From contig DGOD01000305.1 in the NCBI GenBank assembly GCA_002389265.1, positions 4,432 through 23,875 of the forward strand: DNA of 19,444 bases. The letters are read 5' to 3'. A program made the translations under genes and the position numbers. Positions 1 through 7,069 of this stretch are shown piece after piece. The notes beneath the pieces are model-generated. The model did not search any database, was not told the origin of the DNA, and worked only from the letters and a program-made list of their open reading frames with translations. Within the stretch, counting starts at the first letter, position 1, and every line of letters begins with the position of its first letter. Origin of the DNA: Gammaproteobacteria bacterium UBA4475 (lineage in GTDB: Bacteria > Pseudomonadota > Gammaproteobacteria > Pseudomonadales > Azotimanducaceae).

Positions 1-453
1 CAAAAAGCAAAACAAGCGCTGGCGGACAAAGTCTTTCAACGCACGATAATGGTCCAGATCAGTGGCTATGATCGTTATGGCCGAACCCTGGGCCGAGTCT
101 ATCTCGACAATCGTGATATTAACCGAGAATTAGTCGAAGAGGGCCATGCCTGGGCTTATCGGCGGTATCTCACCGACCAGGATTTCTTAACCGCCGAAGC
201 TCTGGCTCGAGACCGGCAACTCGGCCTGTGGGGCACCCCTGACCCAGTCCCGCCTTGGGACTGGAGACGGGGCAAGCGCGAAGCCATACCCAGGGGCGAA
301 GACCTGGCTAGCGCAAGCCTGCAATGCGGTAACAAACACTATTGCAAGGAAATGACCCATTGTGCTGAAGCCCGATTCCACTTACTGACATGCGGTGTAA
401 CCAGCCTCGATGGTGACAAAGACGGCATACCCTGCGAGGCACTGTGTAACTGA
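1..453 (+). CDS. Thermonuclease (SNase-like) with C-terminal Excalibur domain, 5'-truncated
   Basis: The reading frame is open from base 1, so the start and N-terminal half lie outside the window; 150 codons are visible. The visible part has the staphylococcal-nuclease signature DRYGRTLG followed by a YLD..DINRELVEEGHAWAYR stretch. The second Arg of that signature matches the catalytic Arg87 of S. aureus nuclease; the other two catalytic residues (Arg35 and Glu43 in SNase) would lie upstream. After a short linker (PWDWRRGKRE), the C-terminus has the Excalibur pattern: spaced cysteines, then LDGDKDGIPCE and a final LCN. This domain binds calcium and is common on extracellular nucleases. The protein is therefore probably an exported Ca-dependent nuclease that degrades DNA or RNA, although the signal peptide is not visible. 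No clear terminator follows; the next gene starts 85 bases downstream on the same strand. Confidence 0.88.
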   Translation, partial: QKAKQALADKVFQRTIMVQISGYDRYGRTLGRVYLDNRDINRELVEEGHAWAYRRYLTDQDFLTAEALARDRQLGLWGTPDPVPPWDWRRGKREAIPRGEDLASASLQCGNKHYCKEMTHCAEARFHLLTCGVTSLDGDKDGIPCEALCN

Positions 454-538
454 ATCCGTTAGACCAATTAGGTTTTGGGTATTAGGATAGACTGAACACC
501 TTCTCGACGACGATAACCAACGAACGGATAATGGCACC

Positions 539-880
539 ATGGGCCAAGGCGTCAACAAAGTCATCCTCATCGGCAACCTCGGGCAGGATCCAGAGACACG
601 ATTTATGCCGAATGGCAATCCTGTCACCACCTGCAGTATCGCCACCAGCAAGACCATCAAGGACAAGAAAACCGGCGAGGCCATTGAGCGCACAGAATGG
701 CATCGTGTCGTATTTCTTCGCCGTCTGGCTGATATTGCAGGGAAATATCTAAAGAAAGGCAGTCAAATCTACGTTGAAGGAGAAATGCATACCAAACAGT
801 GGGAAAGGGACGGTCAAAAGCATTATTCAACAGAAATTATAGCCAGCGAGTTGGAAATTTTAGCGAACAAAACCCCCTGA
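539..880 (+). CDS. ssb: Single-stranded DNA-binding protein, short form lacking the acidic tail
   Basis: The 113-residue product begins [19 protein letters not shown], almost the canonical bacterial SSB N-terminus. It continues with the OB-fold markers [33 protein letters not shown] (split here only by reading) and a conserved TEII segment near residue 100. SSB coats single-stranded DNA in replication, recombination and repair. Typical proteobacterial SSBs have about 160-180 residues, with a Gly/Pro/Gln-rich linker and an acidic DDDIPF-type tip that recruits partner proteins. This one stops right after the OB fold at ILANKTP, so both linker and tip are missing. The start at 539 is preferred because it gives the family N-terminus; the ATG at 531 is in another frame. 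The ribosome binding site is weak. It may be an accessory SSB, with a full-length copy elsewhere in the genome. Confidence 0.93.
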   Translation: MGQGVNKVILIGNLGQDPETRFMPNGNPVTTCSIATSKTIKDKKTGEAIERTEWHRVVFLRRLADIAGKYLKKGSQIYVEGEMHTKQWERDGQKHYSTEIIASELEILANKTP

Positions 881-939
881 CCCCAGGCATTAATGTCGCC
901 TGGTATTGACGGCGCATTAAAAACGATAAGAAGCCAACA

Positions 940-983
940 GGCACCCATTCAGCGCAGCGCGTTAACGGCGCTGAATGGGTGCC
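940..983. terminator. Perfect 16-bp inverted repeat between convergent genes
   Basis: Arms GGCACCCATTCAGCGC (940-955) and GCGCTGAATGGGTGCC (968-983) are exact reverse complements separated by 12 bases. The hairpin lies between the end of ssb and the end of the convergent methionine-synthase-like gene, so it is well placed to act as a bidirectional terminator. No T-tract follows on either side, so it is not a textbook Rho-independent terminator. Alternatives are a Rho-assisted RNA-stabilising hairpin or a dispersed palindromic repeat. Two further small palindromes, at 985-994 (ACTCTAGAGT) and 995-1000 (TCGCGA), follow directly. Confidence 0.6.
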
Positions 984-1005
984 GACTCTAGAGTTCGCGA
1001 CAATC

Positions 1006-2142
1006 CTAAAAGAGTTTTTTGGAAGCGATCTCTGCACCTTGCGCTAAGGCTGCCAGCTTAGCGAAGGCCACATCCGGGTCTATACCTTGCATGCCAACAT
1101 GCACACTAAAACCACAGTCGACACCGGCCATAAGCTGGCTCGGATCAATCAATTTTCCATAACGCACAATACGCTGAGCAACCAACTCGGGATGCTCCAC
1201 ATAATTTGATTGGCACTCGATAACCCCTGGGCACAGAATCTTGTTGGAAGGCACTCGAGTGTCCTCAAAAATGGTCCACTCGTGCGCATGCCTAGGATTC
1301 GCCGCCTCGAACAATATGGTCTGCGGTTTTGCATCCCAGACGAGATCAATTATCTCAGCTAACGCAACATCACAATGGTGTGGTCCAGGATAGTTACCCC
1401 AGCATAGATGCATGCGCAACTGCTCTTCCGGAATATTGCGTACCGCGTGGTTCAAGGCGGCAATATTCATGCCCATACGTTTACGATAGTCTTCAAGACT
1501 CAAATTCGCATAGGTTGAGTGTCGGCCCATGGCCAGGTCCGGACAGTCCAACTGAACCTTAGCTCCAGAAGCTGCGATTGCTTCATATTCATGGCGCATT
1601 GCCTCGGCGATGGCAAAAACATAAGCCTCATCACTGTCGTAATACTGATTTTCAAAAAAGATCGATACGACGCCGGGAGACGCTGCGCTAGAAAATATAG
1701 TCGATACACTGCGGTCAGCTGCTGCCTTGTTCAGGTTCACCATATCCTGCAGCGCCGCTTCCGGGTCGCTTACACTAATTTCACCCGTGCATGCAGGTGC
1801 ATAACGCTTCCTACGACCCGGGTTAGCAGCAACGACCTCCTTCGAGCGAGGAAACTCCTCAAGGTCCTTGAAAAAATAGCTTTCGACCGCTTCGCCGTCA
1901 AAACCACTCAACCGATCTTTCACATAGGTTGCATAGCTAGGCTTTGACATCTCGCCATCGTTCAAATAGGTAATCCCACTATCCGCCTGACGACCAAATA
2001 CCGAGTCGACAGCCGCTACAACTGCTTCATCTAACGCTTTCGCATCAACCGGGATACCATCGGAAACAGCCCACATTAGTTTGATGAGTTCGTCAGGACG
2101 AGGCAAGCTGCCGGTATGTGTCGTTTCTATTCGGTTACTCAT
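1006..2142 (-). CDS. Stand-alone cobalamin-independent methionine synthase (MetE C-terminal domain)-like protein
   Basis: The 378-residue product resembles the C-terminal catalytic barrel of MetE (COG0620, UROD/MetE-like superfamily). MetE moves a methyl group from methyl-tetrahydrofolate to a zinc-bound homocysteine thiol. Candidate zinc ligands are all present: His245 and Cys247 (MHLCWGN), Glu279 (LFEAANPRH) and Cys343 (MAGVDCGFS). The N-terminus has the typical THTGSLPRP motif (residues 8-16). The MetE N-terminal half is absent, as in the short archaeal-type and 'methionine synthase II family' proteins. The start at 2142 has a strong GAGGAG site 7 bases upstream; an in-frame ATG at 2196 would add 18 residues but has no such support. 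It is the last gene of the five-gene minus-strand run, 76 bases after the PaaK-like gene. The same fold includes epoxyalkane:coenzyme M transferase, so the substrate here could be another thiol or methyl donor. The fold is clear; the reaction is not. Confidence 0.85.
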   Translation of the reverse strand: MSNRIETTHTGSLPRPDELIKLMWAVSDGIPVDAKALDEAVVAAVDSVFGRQADSGITYLNDGEMSKPSYATYVKDRLSGFDGEAVESYFFKDLEEFPRSKEVVAANPGRRKRYAPACTGEISVSDPEAALQDMVNLNKAAADRSVSTIFSSAASPGVVSIFFENQYYDSDEAYVFAIAEAMRHEYEAIAASGAKVQLDCPDLAMGRHSTYANLSLEDYRKRMGMNIAALNHAVRNIPEEQLRMHLCWGNYPGPHHCDVALAEIIDLVWDAKPQTILFEAANPRHAHEWTIFEDTRVPSNKILCPGVIECQSNYVEHPELVAQRIVRYGKLIDPSQLMAGVDCGFSVHVGMQGIDPDVAFAKLAALAQGAEIASKKLF

Positions 2143-2218
2143 TTTATTCTCCTCAACGAACTCATTTTGAAAATTACCGAGCCTGACCGGGTCCAACTAG
2201 TCGTTCATTAGCGCTTGA

Positions 2219-3544
2219 TCAGACTGTCGGCACGTCACTGTAGTCGACGAGCTTTGATTTATAGGTTTCTCTCGGTAGCGCATTGTATTGCACCAGAGTT
2301 ACCGCAGTTGTCACCAACAAACGCTCTCGAATCATTGACTCTATTGATTTTTTCAAACTCGCCTTGTCTACATCAACATCAACACCCAGCTCAACGTGGA
2401 TAGGTAGTGGTGGGTCCTGCATGACGCCGCGCGCTGTTGGCCGAATTTGCAACATGCCTGACACACTGGGGGTAAATTCCTGCACGATGCTTCGGATGGC
2501 AGTTGGAAACAGGTTTACGCCGCGAACGATCAACATATCATCGGTACGACCGACACAGCGGATACGCGGCCCAGTTCTACCGGTAGGGTTGGGCTTCATA
2601 TTGACGACCACATGGTCTCGGCTACGAAACCTGAGCAGCGGCATCGCTTCGCGCTTTAGCGCCGTATAAACCAATTCGCCTTCTGCGCCATCTTCCCATG
2701 CTTTCGGCGTACCTGTCACAGGATCGATCAACTCGACATGAACCGATTCGCGCGCCATAAAATGCATGCCCTGGCCATCTTCGTCTTCAGCCCAGGCAGA
2801 CAAGGATATGTCCCCTATACCCATGGATTCTCGAACCTGGCAACCAAACGCTTCTTCTATTTTGCCGCGAATAAGCGGGTCACCACCACCTGGCTCGCCC
2901 GCTGTTATCATGTTTTTAAGCCCAAGACTTCGAGTGTCTATGCCGTGTTCTAGACAGTAGTCGATTAGATAAAGACCATACGATGGCGTACAACTTATTC
3001 CCGTCGCCCGCATCTTTTGAATCGCGGTTACCAAGCGCTCAGTATTACCGGTTCCAACGGGTATCACGGTACAACCAATCTTGTCGAAGCCATAATAGAC
3101 AGCCCCCGCGACAAAGGGACCCGCATTAAAGCCCACGGCTATTCTCTGGCCTTTCATGAATCCGGCTGCTGAATAGCCCCGCGCAACATTGGTGGCGTAC
3201 ATATCAATATCATTATTGGTCAAGCCCAGGTAGCAGGGTACGCCCGTAGTACCGCTAGTACTGAACACTCGGCGCAGGTTCTCAGGCACACACGCCAGGT
3301 GATCGCCAAACGGTGGCGCAGCTGCCTGGGTAGCCCTAAGCTCATCTTTCTCGGTGAATGGCAATTCAGCTATATTCTCCAGACCACCCACTTGCGCTGC
3401 AGACTCAAAGCCTGCAGCTTTCAATTTGTTTTGATAGAAAGTTGAGTGCTCAAATAGATATGCTATTTGCTTTAGATAACTCACCTTATCAAGCTTCAGC
3501 TGATCCTCAGGCGAGCGGGTTTCTACCTCATGGTGATAGATCAT
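2219..3544 (-). CDS. Phenylacetate-CoA ligase (PaaK)-like AMP-forming CoA ligase
   Basis: This 441-residue protein belongs to the adenylate-forming superfamily, PaaK branch, which makes acyl-CoA thioesters from aryl carboxylic or related acids with ATP. The phosphate-binding loop STSGTTGVP lies at residues 95-103, preceded by the PaaK-like LPFTEKDELR (61-70). A TAGEPGGG segment lies in the middle. Near the C-terminus, GRTDDMLIVRGVNLFPTAI is the usual hinge and C-domain signature, and the length fits the family. The start at 3544 follows a weak GGGAA site. The gene is fourth in the minus-strand run, 22 bases behind the flavodoxin-fold gene, so it is probably co-transcribed with the VOC enzyme and the receptor. 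The substrate cannot be read from sequence. The operon suggests an aromatic acid or a ring-cleavage product. Confidence 0.9.
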   Translation of the reverse strand: MIYHHEVETRSPEDQLKLDKVSYLKQIAYLFEHSTFYQNKLKAAGFESAAQVGGLENIAELPFTEKDELRATQAAAPPFGDHLACVPENLRRVFSTSGTTGVPCYLGLTNNDIDMYATNVARGYSAAGFMKGQRIAVGFNAGPFVAGAVYYGFDKIGCTVIPVGTGNTERLVTAIQKMRATGISCTPSYGLYLIDYCLEHGIDTRSLGLKNMITAGEPGGGDPLIRGKIEEAFGCQVRESMGIGDISLSAWAEDEDGQGMHFMARESVHVELIDPVTGTPKAWEDGAEGELVYTALKREAMPLLRFRSRDHVVVNMKPNPTGRTGPRIRCVGRTDDMLIVRGVNLFPTAIRSIVQEFTPSVSGMLQIRPTARGVMQDPPLPIHVELGVDVDVDKASLKKSIESMIRERLLVTTAVTLVQYNALPRETYKSKLVDYSDVPTV

Positions 3545-3567
3545 AAAATTCCCATTATTGTTTTGGC

Positions 3568-4149
3568 TCAGGTATTCCAGCGCAATGTGCTTTGCCCAAC
3601 TCGACGTCCCAGAGACTTGGCGGTCTCAAGATCAGAAGCTATCGGGCCTTCGTCAGGACCAACATCGACATTAGACTGCGCCATGGCGCCGAGAGAAGCA
3701 CCCAATCGATTCAGGTCATTGATGCTCCCCGCTGAACTATTGTTACCGGGCGCTAGATTCAGATTGATCCAAACCATCCCATGCTGAGCAGCAAACGTCA
3801 CAAATTCCACGAGCGTGTTTTGTTTATCACCATTATGGGAACCGGAATTAGTAAAACCTGCAGCCAGCTTGTCCTGCCATTTTCCCGCCATCCATCGACC
3901 CGAGGATGCTTCCATAAACTTCTTAAATTCTGCTGCAGCGGAGCCCATATAGGTTGGACTGCCAAAAATCACAGCACTGGCAGCATCAACAGTATGCCAA
4001 CCTTCGGCGTCAGCACTTTCGAGTGACGCGACAGGTATTAAGGTGCAGTCTACGCCGGCAACCTCTAATGCCCCCGCAGCCACCGCTTCCGCCTGCTTCT
4101 CCGTGTGGCCATAGCCGCTGTAATAAATAATGACTACAGATTCACTCAT
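3568..4149 (-). CDS. WrbA-like flavodoxin-fold NAD(P)H-dependent oxidoreductase
   Basis: The 193-residue product starts with a flavodoxin-type FMN phosphate-binding loop: VVIIYYSGYGHTEKQAEAVA, with SGYGHT at residues 11-16. It then has GSPTYMGSAAAEFKKFME (63-80), matching the second flavin-contact loop of WrbA (GTPT.FG..). A TNSG motif follows near residue 100 and a RLGASLGAM segment near 150. WrbA-type proteins bind FMN and reduce quinones by two electrons with NAD(P)H. No signal peptide is present, so the protein is cytoplasmic. An AAGGA site sits just upstream of the ATG at 4149. The gene lies 17 bases after the VOC gene and 22 bases before the PaaK-like gene, which implies one transcript. 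In this setting it could reduce a quinone formed from a catechol or hydroquinone intermediate, or supply electrons to another enzyme; that role is inferred. Confidence 0.85.
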   Translation of the reverse strand: MSESVVIIYYSGYGHTEKQAEAVAAGALEVAGVDCTLIPVASLESADAEGWHTVDAASAVIFGSPTYMGSAAAEFKKFMEASSGRWMAGKWQDKLAAGFTNSGSHNGDKQNTLVEFVTFAAQHGMVWINLNLAPGNNSSAGSINDLNRLGASLGAMAQSNVDVGPDEGPIASDLETAKSLGRRVGQSTLRWNT

Positions 4150-4166
4150 CGTTTTTCCTTATCCGC

Positions 4167-4709
4167 TTAGCGGTGATAGGCCTCGTTATTTGGCGAATGA
4201 TCCCCAGCGAGCCATCGCTTTAGCTCAGCGTGGGCAGTGGTTTTCTTGTCCGCGTTAATTTGCTCGACGTCTTCATGGTCCACAGTAAACTCAATGAGTA
4301 GTCCTGCAGGGTCAAAAACGTAAAGCGAGTAACAATACCCGTGATTGAGGATGTAGGTCTGCGGCTCACTCACGCCAGCCGCCGCAAGTCGATCACGGAT
4401 ACCGTCTTGGGTGGCCTGATCGACATTCATAGCCAGATGACGAAAACCAGAGGGCGGTAGCTCCGGACCAAATTCTTGAGCATCGTCGTCATCTGCAAAC
4501 TGAAAGAACGCGAGTGACTCACCATTACCGATTTCAAAGAAGCAATGCATATACACACGCTCTTTGCCGAACAGGTCGGTTTTTTCGCACCAAGTCGCGG
4601 TTAGTGGAAAGCCTATGATATCTTCATAGAAGGCACGAACTGCCTCCATGTCTCGAGTCACATAAGCGTTGTGATGTAACTTTGTATTAACAGCTTCGAT
4701 TGAACTCAT
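4167..4709 (-). CDS. VOC-superfamily protein, extradiol-dioxygenase-like
   Basis: This 180-residue protein is a vicinal oxygen chelate (glyoxalase/extradiol dioxygenase) family member. The first beta-alpha-beta module starts LHHNAYVTRDMEAVRAFYEDIIGFP (the FY..IIG signature). The second starts FRHLAMNVD, and the C-terminus carries DPAGLLIEFTVDHED. Likely metal ligands are His12 or His13, His91 and Glu140, the His-His-Glu set of type I extradiol dioxygenases and glyoxalase I. Presence of all three suggests an active metalloenzyme. At 180 residues it has one pair of modules, shorter than classical two-domain catechol 2,3-dioxygenases. A GGGGA site lies upstream of the ATG at 4709. It is the first gene after the receptor (22-base gap). 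In a run with a CoA ligase and a quinone reductase, oxidative ring cleavage is the favoured reading; isomerase or lyase activity is possible. Confidence 0.85.
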   Translation of the reverse strand: MSSIEAVNTKLHHNAYVTRDMEAVRAFYEDIIGFPLTATWCEKTDLFGKERVYMHCFFEIGNGESLAFFQFADDDDAQEFGPELPPSGFRHLAMNVDQATQDGIRDRLAAAGVSEPQTYILNHGYCYSLYVFDPAGLLIEFTVDHEDVEQINADKKTTAHAELKRWLAGDHSPNNEAYHR

Positions 4710-4731
4710 GATTTATGGTCCCCGTAGGCTT

Positions 4732-6954
4732 CTAAAAGTTTTTGATAAAAGACAGGCCAAAACGTCGTGGTGGCGCCTTCCAAAGGAAGTTCAAACCCGG
4801 TGCTGGACCCGGTGAAAATTCGGCATTGTACTCTTCATCAAATGCATTTTTGGTCCACAGAACCACTGACCAATTATCATCTGACTCGAATCCAACTCTG
4901 ACATCTACCAGATCAACGGGTGAGCGGACTGATATATTTGCTGGATCCCAGTAGGTATCGCCAATATGTTGGTAGTCAAATCGACCCGTAAAATACAGGC
5001 CATCTACTGATGCAATGGGGTATCGCAACTGCAAACCGGCATTCACTGTATTTTTCGAAACCAGGGGTGCCTCATTGCCGTTATGTGCTGAGTTAGCCGC
5101 ATCAGTAATCTTGCTGTCCGTTAAGCCAAGCCCAAAATACCCCGTTAGATAATCGTTGATATAGGCATTAGCTTCGAGCTCAAGGCCTACATATTCAGCT
5201 TCAGGAATATTCCCCAGATTCTGGGTGCTCGTCGTAGGATCAAAGAAAAAGAAATAGGCATTTTCAAAATCAGTACTGAAAATGCTCAACGCAGTGGTGA
5301 ATCGGCCGTCCATAAATATATTTTTAACACCGACTTCAAAGGTATCCGCAACCTGGGCACCAAATACGTCCTCCACTCCGGGCTCAGTGATCGCTGCGCC
5401 AACACCTGTCTGATTGAATCCGCCGCTACGGAATCCACGAGACCAGCCACCATAGATTGTCAGGTCGTCGGTAGGTAAATAACGTAGGTTAATCTTCGGT
5501 TGTAGCTCACTGAACGACTCTTTCCGGACCTCTCCAAAAACAATACCAATACCACCGGTTGGATCGTATAAGGGTTCAGTCAGGGTTGTGTTCTCTCGCG
5601 TATCGCGATCATATCGAAGCGATAAAGAACCTTCGAACTTGTCGGTGAAGTCATAGGCAATATCACCGAACACAGCCCACGCAAAATTATCCTGGGTATC
5701 AGCCAACAAGCTTAATTGCGGGCTTGGATCAGTGGGGTCAACAAACAATGATACCCTAGGCACTTTATAGACGGGGAAAACGCCCTGATCGCGGTCTATC
5801 TGATTACCTGTTGATATGTATCGGTCTGTTGATATGGCGTACGCTCCAACAATCCATCGCATACGCTCGCTCGCAGAAGAGGTGTAACGAAATTCCTGAC
5901 TAACAGAGTCAGTTTCGAGATACTGCGTTTGACTCAAATCTGCAAAGGCATCACCTGTCAGCCCAATCGCAATGCCGCCGATGGGGAAGAAATTAATCAC
6001 CGACTCCGCGGGCGGTAAGAAATTGAAATTATCACCCGTCAGTAATTCCTCAAGATCATCATAAGCCGTGATGGAAGTGAAGGTACCTCCGTCATCGAAT
6101 TCGTATTCGAGTTTCACACTGGAGTTCATGATGTCTCTCTCGTTGACGCCGGGATTGTTGACCCGAATGTCGAGATCTGTATCGTCAGCCTCGGCATCGA
6201 TAACAAAATAAAGCGCCTGAGTATCTAAATTAGATTGACTGATTCTGAAATCGGCTTGGAAGTTATCTGTCGGCTCCCACAGCAGTTTCAATCGTCCTGA
6301 AACATCCTTGTATGGATCAGCCTTTTCGCCCAGAAAGGCGTTATCAAGAAAACCGTCTGTATCAATATAAGACAATGAGGCACGGTACTTTAATGTCTCT
6401 GAATCACCCACTGGTCCGCTGACGAACCCTTTCGCCGTATACCCAGGACCCGAGTCGGCACCCACTTCTAACCGCCCAGCCAGTTCATCGCTGGGTTGCC
6501 GAGTCCGTATCGTGATAGCCCCACCGATAGCATTTCGCCCATAAAGCGCGCCTTGCGGTCCGCGCAGCACTTCGATCTGCTCGATATCGAATAGCTGCTG
6601 GGTAAACTGTGCGGGGTTTGCCATCAACACACCGTCAACCAACACGGCAACCGACATCTCACTGTTGCGCGCCTGGGATACACCTCGAACGTTAATAAAG
6701 GCGTTGCCCGCATTTTGGGTTTCAACCAACGTGACATTCGGCGTGAGAGCGATGAAGTCTCGCGCTGTCTCGATACCAGCGGATTCAAGATCTTCTGCAG
6801 TGAAAACACTTACTGATACAGGACTTTCCTCCAGTGATTCAGCACGCTTACGCGCAGAAACAACCACCTCTTCCATCATCCTATCGGCAGCAAACACTGT
6901 ATTAACCACTGGCGTTGAAATGGCAACGGCTACTAATATCAACAGACTCCTCAT
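4732..6954 (-). CDS. TonB-dependent outer-membrane receptor
   Basis: The 740-residue product is a full-length TonB-dependent transporter. Residues 1-22 form a signal peptide ending VNTVFA before ADRM. A TonB-box-like EEVVVSARKR follows at about 28-37, then the plug domain, with the hallmark IEVLRGPQGALYGRNAIGG near 130-150. The rest is barrel sequence with alternating aromatic strands, ending FGLSFIKNF with the C-terminal Phe needed for outer-membrane assembly. I chose the ATG at 6954 because it gives a clean signal peptide and has AGGGG upstream; the longer frame to 7002 adds 16 residues ahead of that signal. It heads the minus-strand run, so its substrate is probably the compound processed by the downstream enzymes. 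This subtype is abundant in marine gammaproteobacteria and sphingomonads and is often not siderophore-specific. Expression is likely controlled from the palindromes at 6996-7027. Confidence 0.96.
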   Translation of the reverse strand: MRSLLILVAVAISTPVVNTVFAADRMMEEVVVSARKRAESLEESPVSVSVFTAEDLESAGIETARDFIALTPNVTLVETQNAGNAFINVRGVSQARNSEMSVAVLVDGVLMANPAQFTQQLFDIEQIEVLRGPQGALYGRNAIGGAITIRTRQPSDELAGRLEVGADSGPGYTAKGFVSGPVGDSETLKYRASLSYIDTDGFLDNAFLGEKADPYKDVSGRLKLLWEPTDNFQADFRISQSNLDTQALYFVIDAEADDTDLDIRVNNPGVNERDIMNSSVKLEYEFDDGGTFTSITAYDDLEELLTGDNFNFLPPAESVINFFPIGGIAIGLTGDAFADLSQTQYLETDSVSQEFRYTSSASERMRWIVGAYAISTDRYISTGNQIDRDQGVFPVYKVPRVSLFVDPTDPSPQLSLLADTQDNFAWAVFGDIAYDFTDKFEGSLSLRYDRDTRENTTLTEPLYDPTGGIGIVFGEVRKESFSELQPKINLRYLPTDDLTIYGGWSRGFRSGGFNQTGVGAAITEPGVEDVFGAQVADTFEVGVKNIFMDGRFTTALSIFSTDFENAYFFFFDPTTSTQNLGNIPEAEYVGLELEANAYINDYLTGYFGLGLTDSKITDAANSAHNGNEAPLVSKNTVNAGLQLRYPIASVDGLYFTGRFDYQHIGDTYWDPANISVRSPVDLVDVRVGFESDDNWSVVLWTKNAFDEEYNAEFSPGPAPGLNFLWKAPPRRFGLSFIKNF

Positions 6955-6995
6955 TGGAATCACCCCTTTAGCTTTATTGTGAGTAGTTTGGGTAT

Positions 6996-7008
6996 TTCGC
7001 ATAGCGAA
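6996..7008. promoter_or_regulatory. Candidate IclR-type operator, site 1
   Basis: TTCGCATAGCGAA is a palindrome with 5-bp arms TTCGC/GCGAA around ATA. It sits in the 115-bp region between the divergent receptor and citryl-CoA-lyase-like genes. A related site lies 19 bp away centre to centre. The TTCG...CGAA pattern resembles, as I recall, operators of aromatic-catabolism IclR regulators such as PcaR and PobR. An IclR gene lies just beyond the lyase gene. Confidence 0.5.
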
Positions 7009-7014
7009 TTAATT

Positions 7015-7027
7015 TTCGATATGCGAA
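7015..7027. promoter_or_regulatory. Candidate IclR-type operator, site 2
   Basis: TTCGATATGCGAA repeats the TTCG-N5-CGAA plan of site 1, and its reverse complement TTCGCATATCGAA is even closer to site 1. It lies just upstream of a possible -10 element (GATAAT, 7034-7039) for the plus-strand gene that starts at 7070. A regulator bound here could therefore block or assist that promoter. The paired sites suggest binding by two dimers, as is common for IclR proteins. Confidence 0.5.
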
Positions 7028-7069
7028 GCTTTGGATAATATCAGACAAAAGCCAAAAAGGTTAGCGATT

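Noticed and set aside
860..900. Frameshift at the C-run near the end of ssb as a cause of the missing acidic tail
   Set aside because: The neighbouring frame past the stop gives only about five residues (PDPRH) before another stop and no acidic tip, so one frameshift does not restore a normal SSB.
1519..1947. 142-codon plus-strand open frame opposite the methionine-synthase-like gene
   Set aside because: The opposite strand has a clear family match with metal ligands, and this frame has no recognisable protein features or ribosome site.
6955..7002. Longer TonB-receptor frame starting at 7002
   Set aside because: It would put 16 polar residues before the signal peptide and run into candidate operator site 1. 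The ATG at 6954 has its own AGGGG site.
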